Shown: positions 5,498 through 5,571 of the stretch, in pieces
Numbering within the stretch: the stretch's first letter is position 1
How the letters are laid out: every line of letters starts with the position of its first letter
DNA from: Chloroflexota bacterium
GTDB taxonomy: Bacteria > Chloroflexota > Dormibacteria > Aeolococcales > Aeolococcaceae
Assembly (NCBI GenBank): GCA_003491925.1
Contig: DNAU01000230.1
Coordinates: forward strand, 11,055-16,625
Direction of reading: 5' to 3'
DNA length: 5,571 nt
The notes under the pieces: generated by a model
Seen by the model: the letters and a program-made list of their open reading frames with translations, nothing else
The model's database searches: none
Told to the model about the DNA's origin: nothing
Program-made: the position numbers and the translations under genes

Positions 5498-5571
5498 GCG
5501 ACCCCGCCGGGCTCCGGCTGCTGACCGTCCACGCCCACCCCGACGACGAGACGATCACCATGGGCGGGCTG
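5494..5571 (+). CDS. PIG-L/LmbE-family zinc deacetylase, N-terminus only
   Basis: Only the first 26 codons are in the window: GTG at 5494, then SDPAGLRLLTVHAHPDDETI and MGGL. The AHPDDE motif is diagnostic of the PIG-L/LmbE superfamily of metal-dependent N-deacetylases. By comparison with MshB, H15 and D18 would bind zinc and D17 would be the general base. The family includes MshB (deacetylation of GlcNAc-inositol in mycothiol synthesis), Mca (mycothiol S-conjugate amidase) and BshB. VHAHPDDET fits an MshB/Mca-like protein, but 26 residues cannot separate them. It overlaps the cyclophilin stop by 4 nt (GTGA) and has no clear Shine-Dalgarno sequence, so it is probably translated by coupling. 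Confidence 0.85.
   Translation, partial: MSDPAGLRLLTVHAHPDDETITMGGL

Overview
This is a GC-rich, gene-dense bacterial chromosomal window with strong G/C preference at third codon positions. No rRNA, tRNA, CRISPR array, insertion sequence or phage gene is visible. Three things suggest a high-GC Terrabacteria lineage: weak or absent Shine-Dalgarno sequences at several starts, -10-like boxes 6-8 nt upstream of start codons (leaderless-type promoters), and a PIG-L/MshB-like deacetylase next to a short cyclophilin. Candidates are Chloroflexota, Candidatus Dormibacterota or deep Actinomycetota. This placement is inference; no marker gene settles it.

Left part (minus strand, 1-2239): a two-component module. 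A soluble hybrid histidine kinase (GAF, HisKA, HATPase_c, REC) is followed, with a 4-nt ATGA overlap, by an OmpR/PhoB-type response regulator that runs off the left edge. The kinase probably starts at the ATG at 2239, not at the more upstream GTG at 2299, because a TATACT box sits 8 nt before that ATG.

Middle (minus strand, 2412-4167): an etfB-etfA operon for the two subunits of electron transfer flavoprotein, separated by 1 nt. It begins with a clear Shine-Dalgarno sequence and ends at a GC-rich hairpin. Upstream of etfB, three copies of GGGAGC in alternating orientation form overlapping palindromes at the expected promoter, an operator-like arrangement.

Right part (plus strand, 4341-5571): a divergent gene for a small exported alanine-rich helical protein of unknown function, then an 11-bp perfect GC hairpin, then a cyclophilin-type peptidyl-prolyl isomerase with a leaderless-type promoter. 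A PIG-L/LmbE-family deacetylase overlaps the cyclophilin by 4 nt (GTGA) and is cut by the right edge.

The genes are core metabolism, signalling and housekeeping. I see no defence, mobile or biosynthetic cluster and no convincing new system. The points most worth checking are the regulatory sites and the kinase/regulator wiring.
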